In this document: positions 32,594 through 40,232 of the stretch, in pieces
Numbering within the stretch: position 1 is the first letter of the stretch
Layout: every line of letters begins with the position of its first letter
IMG/VR virus record: IMGVR_UViG_3300047388_000215
Location: 1 to 51,073 of that record
Source of the DNA: a virus
DNA: 51,073 nt
Reading direction: 5' to 3' (one strand)
Notes under the pieces: model-generated
Seen by the model: the letters and a program-made list of their open reading frames with translations, nothing else
The model's database searches: none
Told to the model about the DNA's origin: nothing
Program-made: the position numbers and the translations under genes

Positions 32594-33297
32594 GGCTGCG
32601 GCTCCCCCGCTGGTAGGTGGTGGACGGTGGTCCCGAGCGGCGCGTACGTGGACGACCGGACAGGCCGGCCCCCGGCGCCGTTGCAGCGCCCGTCCTCGTA
32701 GTCGTGCGGGCCGATCAGGCCGGCGCGGGTCAGGCCCTGGGCGGTGCCGCACCAGTCGCAGTGGCCGGTGTTCGGCGGCGGCCACGGGCTGAGGGTGGCG
32801 TTGCCGGGCAGGTACAGCGGGTGCCGGGGTGCGCCGTCCTTGGTCACGCCGAGGGCTTGCAGCGCGGTCATGCCGGGCAGGGCCAGGACGGCGGCGACGC
32901 GGTCGGGGCGGGCGTTGGCGCCCCACGCGGCGACCAGCGGCCAGCCTCGGTCCTGCGCACGCTGGGCGGCGCGGGTGAGGTGGGCGTCGTTCTCCGGCCC
33001 GACCGGGTCCGGCACTGTCCACAGGACGCGTGGGCTGGTGGACCGGTAGGCGTACAGGTTCAGCGCCCGCATGCCGGCGCAGCCCCAGGAGCGGGCGAAA
33101 CCGATGTCGCGGCGGATCGTGTTGTCGTCCACTTCGCTGTCCGCTGTGCTCGGGTTGAGCATGAGGAACGTGGCGATGGGGCCGGCGTCGGCCCAGCGGC
33201 GGGTGAGGCTGTAGCGGTACAGCCGGTCGGCGGAGATGGTGGCCGCCCGGTACATGTCGGGCTCGCGCTCGTCGGGGAACAGTGCGGGGGTCGTCAC
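32590..33297 (-). CDS. DUF1643 protein with C-terminal zinc-ribbon
   Basis: The 235-residue product carries the DUF1643 pattern: IATFLMLNPSTADSEVDDNT, then IGFARSWGCAGMRALNLYAY, then VAAWGANAR and LQALGVTKDGAPRHPLYLPG. The last ~60 residues contain CDWCG and a later Cys. DUF1643 proteins have no established activity. It is encoded next to the DUF5131 gene, a neighbourhood that may indicate a common pathway. Confidence 0.8.
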   Translation of the reverse strand: MTTPALFPDEREPDMYRAATISADRLYRYSLTRRWADAGPIATFLMLNPSTADSEVDDNTIRRDIGFARSWGCAGMRALNLYAYRSTSPRVLWTVPDPVGPENDAHLTRAAQRAQDRGWPLVAAWGANARPDRVAAVLALPGMTALQALGVTKDGAPRHPLYLPGNATLSPWPPPNTGHCDWCGTAQGLTRAGLIGPHDYEDGRCNGAGGRPVRSSTYAPLGTTVHHLPAGEPQP

Positions 33298-33617
33298 GAG
33301 GTCACCGCCCTCGGGCCGTAGTGGCCATCGACGGCGTGCTCATACCGGCTGCAGTCACACGGACCGCGCTCGTCGGCGATGCAGCAGTAGGTGACCGCCT
33401 TGCCGCTGGTCTCGTGGTGGCCGCTGACCGGGTGGCCGCAGGTGCACAGCGGCGGATTCCACGGCAGGTACTGGCCGCAGGTGCCGCAGGTCGGCGGCTG
33501 GCCGGGGACGTCGGAGTGGGACAGGATGGCGCCTTGAGCGGGACCGCTGGGTACCGCCGGCAGTTGGGTCACGGGTGCTGCGGGGCTGGCGTGCCCGCCG
33601 GTCCTCTGATAGGTCAC
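33294..33617 (-). CDS. Small Cys/His-rich protein
   Basis: The 107-residue product has CGTCGQYLPW, LCTCGHPVSGHHE and CCIADERGPCDCSRYEH, so two or more metal sites are likely. It overlaps both neighbours (GTGA). Function unknown. Confidence 0.65.
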   Translation of the reverse strand: MTYQRTGGHASPAAPVTQLPAVPSGPAQGAILSHSDVPGQPPTCGTCGQYLPWNPPLCTCGHPVSGHHETSGKAVTYCCIADERGPCDCSRYEHAVDGHYGPRAVTS

Positions 33618-33937
33618 GGTGCCACCGCCTCTACGACGAGAGCGGCGAGGCGATCAGCCAAGCCGAGCCGGTCCGCCGCGACCCCGAGGCATTTCGGGCA
33701 CCACGTCAGGCCGTGGGGCAGCGGGCCGCCGAACGGCAAGCACTCAATCGGCGCGTTGGTGCTCTCCCACCACGACTGACCGCATGCCGCCGACGGTGCG
33801 CCGCGACGCGGGAACGTGCCGTCCGGCGGGATCAGGTGGACGCGGCGTACCTGTCCACCGCGTCCGCTGCCGCCGTAGTACGCCGACGTCTCAGCGGTCC
33901 AGCGGGGCCGTGCGGGCCTCGTGCGGGTGGCGGTCAC
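33614..33937 (-). CDS. Small hypothetical protein
   Basis: The 107-residue product includes HLIPPDGTFPRRGAPSAACG, a TNAPIECLPFGG segment and TWCPKCLGVAADRLGLADR, typical of unnamed actinophage proteins that recite a conserved Cys pattern. The GTG start at 33937 follows from the GTGA overlap. Function unknown. Confidence 0.6.
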   Translation of the reverse strand: MTATRTRPARPRWTAETSAYYGGSGRGGQVRRVHLIPPDGTFPRRGAPSAACGQSWWESTNAPIECLPFGGPLPHGLTWCPKCLGVAADRLGLADRLAALVVEAVAP

Positions 33938-34122
33938 CGCGCCACCGCCGATCCCACGAACTCGGGCTGGACGATGTTTGGCCAGTACGACGCCCACGCC
34001 TCGTCCTGCTGCTGCCGGGCCTGTGCGGCGCGGTCGCGGCGGATGTCGGCGGTGAGTTGTTGGAGTAGCTCGACGTGCTCGGCGGCGGCGGCTTCGTCGC
34101 GGAGCCGGCGGCGGGTCAGCAC
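33934..34122 (-). CDS. Small helical hypothetical protein
   Basis: The 62-residue product is a single long charged helix (DEAAAAEHVELLQQLTADIR RDRAAQARQQ) with an aromatic tail (WASYWPNIVQPEFVG). The GTG start at 34122 overlaps the upstream gene by seven bases. Function unknown. Confidence 0.55.
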   Translation of the reverse strand: MLTRRRLRDEAAAAEHVELLQQLTADIRRDRAAQARQQQDEAWASYWPNIVQPEFVGSAVAR

Positions 34123-34718
34123 GGCACACCGGCCGGGATATCGACGGAGGATCGCTCGGCACCGCAAGCGCTGCACGTGGCCTCGGGGTCCTCGACGTAG
34201 TCCCAGTCGTGCTCGTGGTTGTCGCTGTCCGGGCAGACGCCGGCAGGGATGTGGCTGATGCAGAACGCCCGGCCGTCCGCGAGGACTACAGCCCCTTCGC
34301 CGTCGAGGTCGCTCTCCACGCCTTCACGCTGGCTGTACGCCGTCATGTCACCGAACTCGAACTGGTGCTCCCCCGTGCCGTCGCCGGCACACCAGCCCTC
34401 GTAGTAGGTGACCGGGCGGATGCCGGCCAGCGAGGCGATGCCCATCACTGCAAGGTGCTCGGGCATGCCCATGCCGGGGCCGGTGAGGATGTACGTCACC
34501 CGGACGTTGGTCTCGCGGCCTGTGTAGGCACCGTCTCCGCTGCCCTCGCCGTCCTGCGTCCACTCGCGTAGGTGCAGGGTGTCGCCGACAGCGAAGCGGC
34601 GGTCGATGGTGTGGCGGACCTCGAAGGGCTTCCGGCCGGCCACGACGTCCTCGAAGTACGGCGGGACCGTCTTCAGCTCGTGGACCGTGGGGGCCGGCTG
34701 CTCGGTGGGCTGGGTCAT
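34116..34718 (-). CDS. DUF3850 / ASCH-like RNA-binding domain protein
   Basis: The N-terminal ~75 residues of the 200-residue product match DUF3850: VHELKTVPPYFEDVVAGRKP, FEVRHTIDRRFAVGDTLHLR, YTGRETNVRVTYILTG. The ASCH-like fold is linked with RNA binding. The C-terminal part (FCISHIPAGVCPDSDNHEHD, CSACG) looks like a separate Cys site. Start ATG follows from an ATGA overlap. Confidence 0.8.
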   Translation of the reverse strand: MTQPTEQPAPTVHELKTVPPYFEDVVAGRKPFEVRHTIDRRFAVGDTLHLREWTQDGEGSGDGAYTGRETNVRVTYILTGPGMGMPEHLAVMGIASLAGIRPVTYYEGWCAGDGTGEHQFEFGDMTAYSQREGVESDLDGEGAVVLADGRAFCISHIPAGVCPDSDNHEHDWDYVEDPEATCSACGAERSSVDIPAGVPC

Positions 34719-35113
34719 GCCGCACGCTCCGGGGTGGTCGCGGCGGCCAGCACGGCGGCGATGTCCGGCGGCTGCCAGCCCTCGGGCTTCAGGATCTTTC
34801 CGTCGGCGCGGCGGATCACCTGCTTGTCCGGGCCGCGCTTGGCCATGTTCGAGGCGTGGACCGCATCCCACACCGCGCCGAAGGGGATGCCCTCTTCGGC
34901 CATTGTGCCGAGGACGGTGACGATCACGTCTGCGGCTTCCTTCGCCGACCCGGGCACGTCGCCGGCCTTCAGGGCTTCGATCAGTTCCCGGTACTCCTCG
35001 TCCATGAGGTCCAGGCGCAGCTGTAGCCGGTCGGCGGGTACGGGCTGCGGGTGGTCGGCGACGGGCACACCGAAGGTGAGGTGCCAGGCGACAACGTCGG
35101 TGTAGTAGCTCAT
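34715..35113 (-). CDS. MazG-like nucleotide pyrophosphohydrolase
   Basis: The 132-residue product has the all-alpha NTP hydrolase pattern: DLMDEEYRELIEAL gives the E-x2-E metal site, AKEAADVIVTVLG gives the E-x2-D site, and a WDAVHASNMAKRGPDKQVIR segment completes the PRA-PH/MazG-like family. It would hydrolyse nucleoside triphosphates (possibly modified or alarmone-type) to monophosphate and PPi. ATGA overlaps on both sides. Confidence 0.85.
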   Translation of the reverse strand: MSYYTDVVAWHLTFGVPVADHPQPVPADRLQLRLDLMDEEYRELIEALKAGDVPGSAKEAADVIVTVLGTMAEEGIPFGAVWDAVHASNMAKRGPDKQVIRRADGKILKPEGWQPPDIAAVLAAATTPERAA

Positions 35114-35760
35114 GCCGCGCTCCCCGAGGTCGCCGGGGTACGGGCCGCGTCGTACTGCTGGATGCCCCGCTGGATCGCGTAGCAGCACCACAGGTAGGTC
35201 CAGTCGAATTCACGTAGGTCCCACTCCCATGAGTCCGAAAACTCGAACCGCCGCTGGTCACGGCTGGCGGTCAGCGGATAGTGGAAGTCCCGCAACGCCT
35301 CGTGGGCATGGTCCTCATACGTCATGTCGTAGTCGGGGTAGTCAACCTCGTTGGCCTCTTTCCAGGCGGCTGTGATCCCCGGCCAGTCCTGTTCGGCGTC
35401 GGCCAGCCGTTCGGCCACGTGCTGCTCGAAAACCTCCCGGGAGTACGACCGGCACGACTGCGTGCCGCCGGGGGTCTTCTCCGCCCAGTAGCCGGGGTTG
35501 ATGCGGCTGCCCCGGAAGAACTCGAACATGTCGTCCACGCGGGCGAACATGTAGGAGCCGCAGTCACCTCGGATGGCTAGGTTGCCAGGCCAGGTGATCA
35601 GGTCAAACCAGCACAGCCACGAGTGCGGGCTGGGCTGGGCGAACCGCAGGTGTCGGTACAGGCCATCGTCGTGCAGGACGATCAACTGGTGGCTGGTGGT
35701 GTCAGCGGCGAAGCGTTCGGCGCTCTCCCGGATCGGGTCGCGGGTCTTGGTGTCGCTCAT
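35110..35760 (-). CDS. Conserved actinophage hypothetical protein
   Basis: The 216-residue product has the widespread phage pattern LYRHLRFAQPSPHSWLCWFD, LITWPGNLAIRGDCGSYMFA, DDMFEFFRGS and RINPGYWAEK. It ends with helices and aromatic residues (WTYLWCCYAIQRGI). The family is common in actinophages but has no known role. Confidence 0.75.
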   Translation of the reverse strand: MSDTKTRDPIRESAERFAADTTSHQLIVLHDDGLYRHLRFAQPSPHSWLCWFDLITWPGNLAIRGDCGSYMFARVDDMFEFFRGSRINPGYWAEKTPGGTQSCRSYSREVFEQHVAERLADAEQDWPGITAAWKEANEVDYPDYDMTYEDHAHEALRDFHYPLTASRDQRRFEFSDSWEWDLREFDWTYLWCCYAIQRGIQQYDAARTPATSGSAA

Positions 35761-36091
35761 CGGTATCTCCGTGGTGCTCGTGTCGGGTGGTCTGTGGTGT
35801 GGTGGTGGCGCGGCCCCGGCTTCCCCTCCGGTGCCGCGCCACCAGATCAGGGGGCGGGCGGGTGTAGCAGCGGGGCGAACGATCGAAGGCGGCGATCACA
35901 CAGCCACCGGAGCCGAGGAAGTCGCGCTCCATGCACTGGGCGACCATCCGCCACTGGTTGGCCCGCTCGGTCTCGCCTTGAGCGCGGGCCTGCTTTTCCC
36001 AGTCGCGGTAGTGGTCGGCGCGGCGCTGGATCTTTGCTCTCGCCCACGCGATCGCTGCCGGGTCGCTGTTGTAGTCGGCGGTCTCAGGCAT
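35702..36091 (-). CDS. Conserved actinophage hypothetical protein with odd C-terminal extension
   Basis: The first ~80 residues of the 129-residue product match a widespread family (AIAWARAKIQRRADHYRDWE; MERDFLGSGGCVIAAFDRS) that usually ends just there. The rest is low-quality Pro/Arg/His text that crosses a strong hairpin (35802-35843) and overlaps the next gene by 59 bases, suggesting loss of the original stop or a frameshift. A GGGGGAGAAGGCG stretch precedes the ATG. Confidence 0.6.
   Translation of the reverse strand: MPETADYNSDPAAIAWARAKIQRRADHYRDWEKQARAQGETERANQWRMVAQCMERDFLGSGGCVIAAFDRSPRCYTRPPPDLVARHRRGSRGRATTTPQTTRHEHHGDTDERHQDPRPDPGERRTLRR
35802..35843 (-). terminator. Strong hairpin inside the operon
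   Basis: TGGTGGCGCGGC and GCCGCGCCACCA are a perfect 12-bp inverted repeat with a short loop. The hairpin lies in the poorly conserved tail of a small gene and upstream of the next start. It may be a partial terminator, an RNA processing site or a mobile relic. No T-tract. Confidence 0.5.
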
Positions 36092-36527
36092 CGCCTTCTC
36101 CCCCGTTCGGGGCGGCGTACCGGCCGCCCTCGTCATCCAGCAGGAACCAGCCATCGGCCAGCAGCACCGGGACCGCGGCGGTGTCCTGCCCGCGGTGGAC
36201 AGACCAGCCGTTGCCGTACCGGTCGGTGAAGTGGTCGGCCTCGTAGCCGCCGCGGTCGCAGACGTGCAGCAGCGACGAGGGGCGGTGGATGGCCGGGTTG
36301 CGCGTCGAGCCGCCCATGCCCCGGCGTACGCGGTGCTGGAACTGGGTGGCGCGGTCGCCGTGCAGTTCGCACCGGTCCCCGGACCGCAGCCGCACCACGG
36401 CCTTGGCGAGGGCATAGATACGCTCGGACTGCCGCAGCCGGCCCGTGACGGCCTCGCTCAACGACTTCTGCTTGAGCACCCCAGCCGAACGCAGCGGCCG
36501 GTACCGAGGCAGGGAGCTACGCGGCAT
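36084..36527 (-). CDS. HNH-nuclease-like protein
   Basis: The 147-residue product has the arrangement SGDRCELHGDRATQFQHRVR, RRGMGGSTRNPAIHRPSSLL, HVCDRGGYEADHF of short phage HNH proteins; the metal-binding His are visible, but a first Cys pair is reduced to one Cys. The ATG at 36527 overlaps the exonuclease gene by 11 bases. It could be a nuclease or a structural relic of one. Confidence 0.65.
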   Translation of the reverse strand: MPRSSLPRYRPLRSAGVLKQKSLSEAVTGRLRQSERIYALAKAVVRLRSGDRCELHGDRATQFQHRVRRGMGGSTRNPAIHRPSSLLHVCDRGGYEADHFTDRYGNGWSVHRGQDTAAVPVLLADGWFLLDDEGGRYAAPNGGEGDA

Positions 36528-37428
36528 CGTCGCCGCCCTCCTCGTAGCCGACACCCGGCTGCGGCACGGCGCCGGAGACGAAGTAGATGCCGTTGACGCG
36601 GAAGTCCAGGACGTGCCGGCCGACCTGCACCTTGCCGATCCCCTCGGCCGGCCGGATGGTCTCCAGCGCCTTGCGGCACCGGTACTCCTCGGCCTTCGCG
36701 TCCTTGCGGAGCGCGCGGGCCTGCCACAGCTCCTCCGTCCACGCGACCGCGTCGGGCCGGTCCTCGAACAGGACGCGGCCGGCGGCGCGGGACTCCAGGC
36801 CGTAGTGCCAGCAGATATCGGCGAAGCGGCAGGAGTGGCAGAACGCCGAGTCCGGCATGTAGTCGCGGGGCAGGGCTTCCAGCGGTGCTTCGCGGACGTT
36901 CTTCAGCCACGCCAGCGCGGCCCGGACGTACTCGGGGTTGAACGGCTCCTCCCACGTCCATTCCTCGCCGGTGTCGCGGGCGATGTACTCGATGCGGATC
37001 CGCCGTACCTCGCGGCCGGCCTTGACCAGCGCCGCGCCGTAGGTGTTGCCCTGCCACTTGTGCTGCTCGTCGGCGCCGTGGAGCTTGATGTGCTCTAGCC
37101 ACCGGGAGCTGGTGGTCTTGGTGTCCACCACCGTGCAAGTCGCGGCCTCGTATCGGTCGAGGGTGCCGGGCAGGCCGGCGAACTGGACGCGGTACTCGAT
37201 CAGGTCCCCCGGCTCGGCGACGACGGCCATCTTCGAGGCGACCGCTTCGTGGATCGCGGACCCCATCGCGGCCTGCACCGAACCGCCCACGTTCGAGGGC
37301 GGCACCTGATGCAGCCGGTACCCGGCCCGCCGCCGGCAGCCGCCGATCTCGGAGATGCCCAACTCGACCTGCTTGGACCGTGCCCGGTCTTGGTCGTAGC
37401 GCAGGAGCAGTTCCCCGGTGGTCGTCAC
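36517..37428 (-). CDS. Cas4/RecB-like exonuclease
   Basis: The 303-residue PD-(D/E)XK nuclease shows GSAIHEAV (~56-63), GTLDRYE (~88-94) and VVDTKTT (~100-106), giving the D..D-x-K active site. A Cys at ~31 and a C-terminal CHSCRFADIC cluster suggest a Cas4-type iron-sulfur site. Paired with RecT it would resect DNA ends for recombination. The GTG start at 37428 follows from the GTGA overlap. Confidence 0.85.
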   Translation of the reverse strand: MTTTGELLLRYDQDRARSKQVELGISEIGGCRRRAGYRLHQVPPSNVGGSVQAAMGSAIHEAVASKMAVVAEPGDLIEYRVQFAGLPGTLDRYEAATCTVVDTKTTSSRWLEHIKLHGADEQHKWQGNTYGAALVKAGREVRRIRIEYIARDTGEEWTWEEPFNPEYVRAALAWLKNVREAPLEALPRDYMPDSAFCHSCRFADICWHYGLESRAAGRVLFEDRPDAVAWTEELWQARALRKDAKAEEYRCRKALETIRPAEGIGKVQVGRHVLDFRVNGIYFVSGAVPQPGVGYEEGGDDAA

Positions 37429-38273
37429 CGCTCGCCGCCGGATGCTGCGTAGTGCTGGTGATCGCTGACGGCGTCCTCGGCGGTGGCGAAGCGGGGGCCG
37501 GACCACGGGTTCGGGTCGCAGCGGCACTTCCAGGTGTAGCCGCCGTCCCCGTCGTGCAGGACCGTCATGTCGTGGTCGGGCACCACTTCGGCGTCCACGA
37601 ATTCGGCCTCGATGTCGGCGACCGCGGCGGCGGCGTCCTCATGGCTGATCCGGCCGTCATGCTCGCCGACGGGCTGTACGTCCAGGCGCTCGGCCTCGAT
37701 GCGCTCCCCGATCTCCTCGACCTCGTCCGGGGAGTAGAACCCGAGCGCGATCTCGGGGGCGATGAACCGGCAGCAGGTCGAGACGGCGCGGGCCAGCAGC
37801 ATCGACTTGGTGTGCAGTTCCCACGGCAGAGCCTTGCCCTTCGCCGACCGGGCGTACGGCTTACCCTCTCGCAGCGACACCAGACCGGAGGCGATGGCGT
37901 CGTTGATGGTGTAGGTGACCTTGTGGTCCTCGCCGGTGTCGCCGCGCTTGATGTACACGGTGCACGAGTTCGAGGTGTGTTCCTCGACGGAGACCCGATG
38001 CCCGGCCCGGCGGACCAGCGCCAGCCACAGTTGCGCGGACAGCGACGGCCGACCTTCCACGATGTAGATGCCCTGGATGGCCTGCATCGGCGACAGCCCG
38101 AGATCCTGGCCGTACAGGATCATCGCGGCTACATCGGCCGGCTTACCGCGTAGATCGGCCGGGAGGATCTCGGCGTGCGCGAGGTTGGAGGACAGCCGCC
38201 ACACCTCGTCCCAGCCAGTGATTGGCGCGGAGACGTTGACCGGTACCAGTGCCTTCGAGTTCGGCTCAGCCAT
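37425..38273 (-). CDS. recT: RecT-family single-strand annealing protein
   Basis: The 282-residue product has the RecT pattern: AAMILYGQDLGLSPMQAIQG, IYIVEGRPSLSAQLWLALVR, then WELHTKSMLLARAVSTCCRF and FIAPEIALGFYSPDE. A C-terminal acidic region with CRCDPNPW follows. It anneals homologous strands, using ends generated by the adjacent exonuclease. The ATG at 38273 (TGATG overlap) is favoured over a GTG one codon earlier. Confidence 0.85.
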   Translation of the reverse strand: MAEPNSKALVPVNVSAPITGWDEVWRLSSNLAHAEILPADLRGKPADVAAMILYGQDLGLSPMQAIQGIYIVEGRPSLSAQLWLALVRRAGHRVSVEEHTSNSCTVYIKRGDTGEDHKVTYTINDAIASGLVSLREGKPYARSAKGKALPWELHTKSMLLARAVSTCCRFIAPEIALGFYSPDEVEEIGERIEAERLDVQPVGEHDGRISHEDAAAAVADIEAEFVDAEVVPDHDMTVLHDGDGGYTWKCRCDPNPWSGPRFATAEDAVSDHQHYAASGGER

Positions 38274-38533
38274 CACCGGCTCGCCGCCCCCGGTAGGTAG
38301 GCGGCCAGCACGGACCGACCGAGGGTGGTCAGCCGCAGCGGGTCGCCATACGTGACGTGCTCGATCAGTTCCTCAATCCGCAGCCGGCGGATCGTGGGGG
38401 CGCCGATCGTGACGCCGGATCTGCTGTCGACGTATCGGCCGAATGCGCTCTCGCTGCGGGTGAAGGTCACCTTCCCGGCAGCGAGGGCGGACAACGCCGC
38501 GAGCTGGGCCGGTGCGGGCTTGTAGCGGCTCAC
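38273..38533 (-). CDS. Winged-helix-like small protein
   Basis: The 86-residue product reads QLAALSALAAGKVTFTRSES, GVTIGAPTIRRLRIEELIEH and DPLRLTTLGRSVLAAY, a small winged-helix layout. It immediately precedes recT, so it may regulate the recombination genes. No more specific family recognised. Confidence 0.6.
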   Translation of the reverse strand: MSRYKPAPAQLAALSALAAGKVTFTRSESAFGRYVDSRSGVTIGAPTIRRLRIEELIEHVTYGDPLRLTTLGRSVLAAYLPGAASR

Positions 38534-38937
38534 GAGGCACCGCCAAGGAAGGTGCGGGCCACCGCGAGAGCGGCGGTCCAGGTGTACCGAATGTCGCCGG
38601 CCTCAACCTGCTGCCACGACACGTCCATCTCATGCTCGACAGCGCGAAGCCAGGCAGCGACGGCCAGGGCCACGGCGGGATTCCATGCGGCGATGTGCTC
38701 GGCGTCGGGCTGGAGCAGCCAGTCCTCGGCGTCCCACCCACCGCCCACATCACTGACGCCACTGACGACGGCGACTGCCGATCGCTCGGACTCCGGGTGC
38801 ATGACGGACATGCGCGGAGCGACCTGCCGTTCGTAGTTGCCGGGCTCGACCCGCGCCAGCCATGGCGAGGGCGTCGCCTTCTCGGCCAGCTCGCGCACCC
38901 GCTTCGCTGCCGCCCGCAGTTCCTCGGCCGGGCTCAC
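38530..38937 (-). CDS. Hypothetical protein of a common phage family
   Basis: The 135-residue product begins SPAEELRAAAKRVRELAEKA and TPSPWLARVEPGNYERQVAP, which is typical of an actinobacterial/phage family of unknown function, and ends in a helical segment (AEHIAAWNPAVALAVAAWLR). The GTG at 38937 follows from the overlap. Confidence 0.65.
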   Translation of the reverse strand: MSPAEELRAAAKRVRELAEKATPSPWLARVEPGNYERQVAPRMSVMHPESERSAVAVVSGVSDVGGGWDAEDWLLQPDAEHIAAWNPAVALAVAAWLRAVEHEMDVSWQQVEAGDIRYTWTAALAVARTFLGGAS

Positions 38938-39179
38938 GAGGCACCGCCGGTGAGCAGCAGCGTCCCGATGATGTAGCGGCCGTCCCACAGGTGCCCCCGG
39001 CCGCCGGGGTTGATCACCACGTACACCGGCCGGTTGGCCGGCAGGTCCGGGCGGACGTGGTCGAGGATCGCGGCGATGGTGTCGGCGATGCAGGGCGCGG
39101 CCACGGTCAGCGGGGTGATGGGCAGGCCGGGTACGGCGAAGGTGACCGTGCTCGTGCGCTGGATGGTCCGGGCGGTCAC
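38934..39179 (-). CDS. Small hypothetical protein
   Basis: The 81-residue product is beta-rich (TSTVTFAVPGLPITPLTVAA) with a conserved-looking C-terminal PVYVVINPGGRGHLWDGRYI. The GTG start at 39179 follows from the overlap. Function unknown. Confidence 0.55.
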   Translation of the reverse strand: MTARTIQRTSTVTFAVPGLPITPLTVAAPCIADTIAAILDHVRPDLPANRPVYVVINPGGRGHLWDGRYIIGTLLLTGGAS

Positions 39180-39970
39180 AGGGCACCGCCTCGTGCGGTC
39201 TCGTCCTGCTCGGTCCAGTCCAACCACGGCGGGGAGTCGTCGGCAGTCCGGTCCCAGACCGGCTCTCCACCGGACAGCTGCGTGACCGGCACCTCACGAA
39301 CACCGGAGGCGATGACGAGCACCTCGCGGGCGGCCCGGCCGGTGACCTCCACCAACATCCCCTCGCGGGGCCGGAGCGCGAAGTCCCAGCCGGCGTACAC
39401 CGGCGCCGGGACGACGACCTTCACCGTGTCCGGGTCGGCGTCCTCGATCTCGGCGTCCCGGCCCACCAGGACCAGTTCGACGTACGGGGCGTGGGCGTGG
39501 TTGGCGCGGGGCTCGATGTGGTGGATCCAGCCGGTCACCGTCACCGGCTGGTCGTCGGGCGCAGCGTTGACGATGGCGCTGACCGAGGTGGGGGCAGGAT
39601 CGGCGGGCAGGGCAGGAGTCGCTGCATCGGCCCCACCCTTCCCGGCCAGCCCGACGGGTTGACCCGCCGATCCCAAGTCCAGGGCAGCGACGGCACGCTC
39701 ACTGCACGACCGGTAACCGCGCTGCCAGTCCGTCACGTCCTCGCCGGTGCAGGCCACCCACTCCCGGACCCGCTGTACCGCAGCCTCAGCGACAGCAGCG
39801 CGGGCGGTCAGCTCGGAGAAGTCGGCGAGCAGGGCGGCCAGCGTGCTGTAGGTGAGCGAGTCCCCAGCGTTTTCAACCACGGTTTGCCCGCGGTCCCACC
39901 GCTGAAGGAAGACGTGGACGCGGTGCTCGGGCGAGGCAGTGCCGTGGCGGCGCGTGGTCGGCTCAGGCAT
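39176..39970 (-). CDS. Hypothetical protein with possible OB fold
   Basis: The 264-residue product has a helical N-terminus with coiled-coil-like Ala/Glu text (residues ~45-95). The beta-rich C-terminal half (QPVTVTGWIHHIEPRANHAH, VKVVVPAPVYAGWDFALRPR, GMLVEVTGRAAREVLVIA) resembles an OB fold of the single-strand-binding type. The OB suggestion is tentative. Confidence 0.55.
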   Translation of the reverse strand: MPEPTTRRHGTASPEHRVHVFLQRWDRGQTVVENAGDSLTYSTLAALLADFSELTARAAVAEAAVQRVREWVACTGEDVTDWQRGYRSCSERAVAALDLGSAGQPVGLAGKGGADAATPALPADPAPTSVSAIVNAAPDDQPVTVTGWIHHIEPRANHAHAPYVELVLVGRDAEIEDADPDTVKVVVPAPVYAGWDFALRPREGMLVEVTGRAAREVLVIASGVREVPVTQLSGGEPVWDRTADDSPPWLDWTEQDETARGGAL

Positions 39971-40232
39971 CGGGAGCGCCGCCCTCGAGGTCCTCGTCCG
40001 GCACGTTGTGCGGGTCGTCCTCGATGAGCACTACGCGCGCCATGGCGTAGCGCATGTCCGGCGGCACGGCGAGCAGGTACCGCTGGTGCTGGGCCGCAGC
40101 AGCGCGCGAGCTGTAGATCCGGTTGCCCGGGGCGGTGCGGAGGATCTGGCCATCGCTCCCTACGACGACGAGACAGATCTGGGCAGCTCGGCCGCCGCTA
40201 GTGGCGGCAGTGTCTGGCGAGGCGGTCATCAT
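39963..40232 (-). CDS. Small hypothetical protein
   Basis: The 89-residue product has an [20 protein letters not shown] strand and an acidic C-terminus ([18 protein letters not shown]). It starts by ATGA overlap with the repeat-containing gene. Function unknown. Confidence 0.55.
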   Translation of the reverse strand: MMTASPDTAATSGGRAAQICLVVVGSDGQILRTAPGNRIYSSRAAAAQHQRYLLAVPPDMRYAMARVVLIEDDPHNVPDEDLEGGAPDA

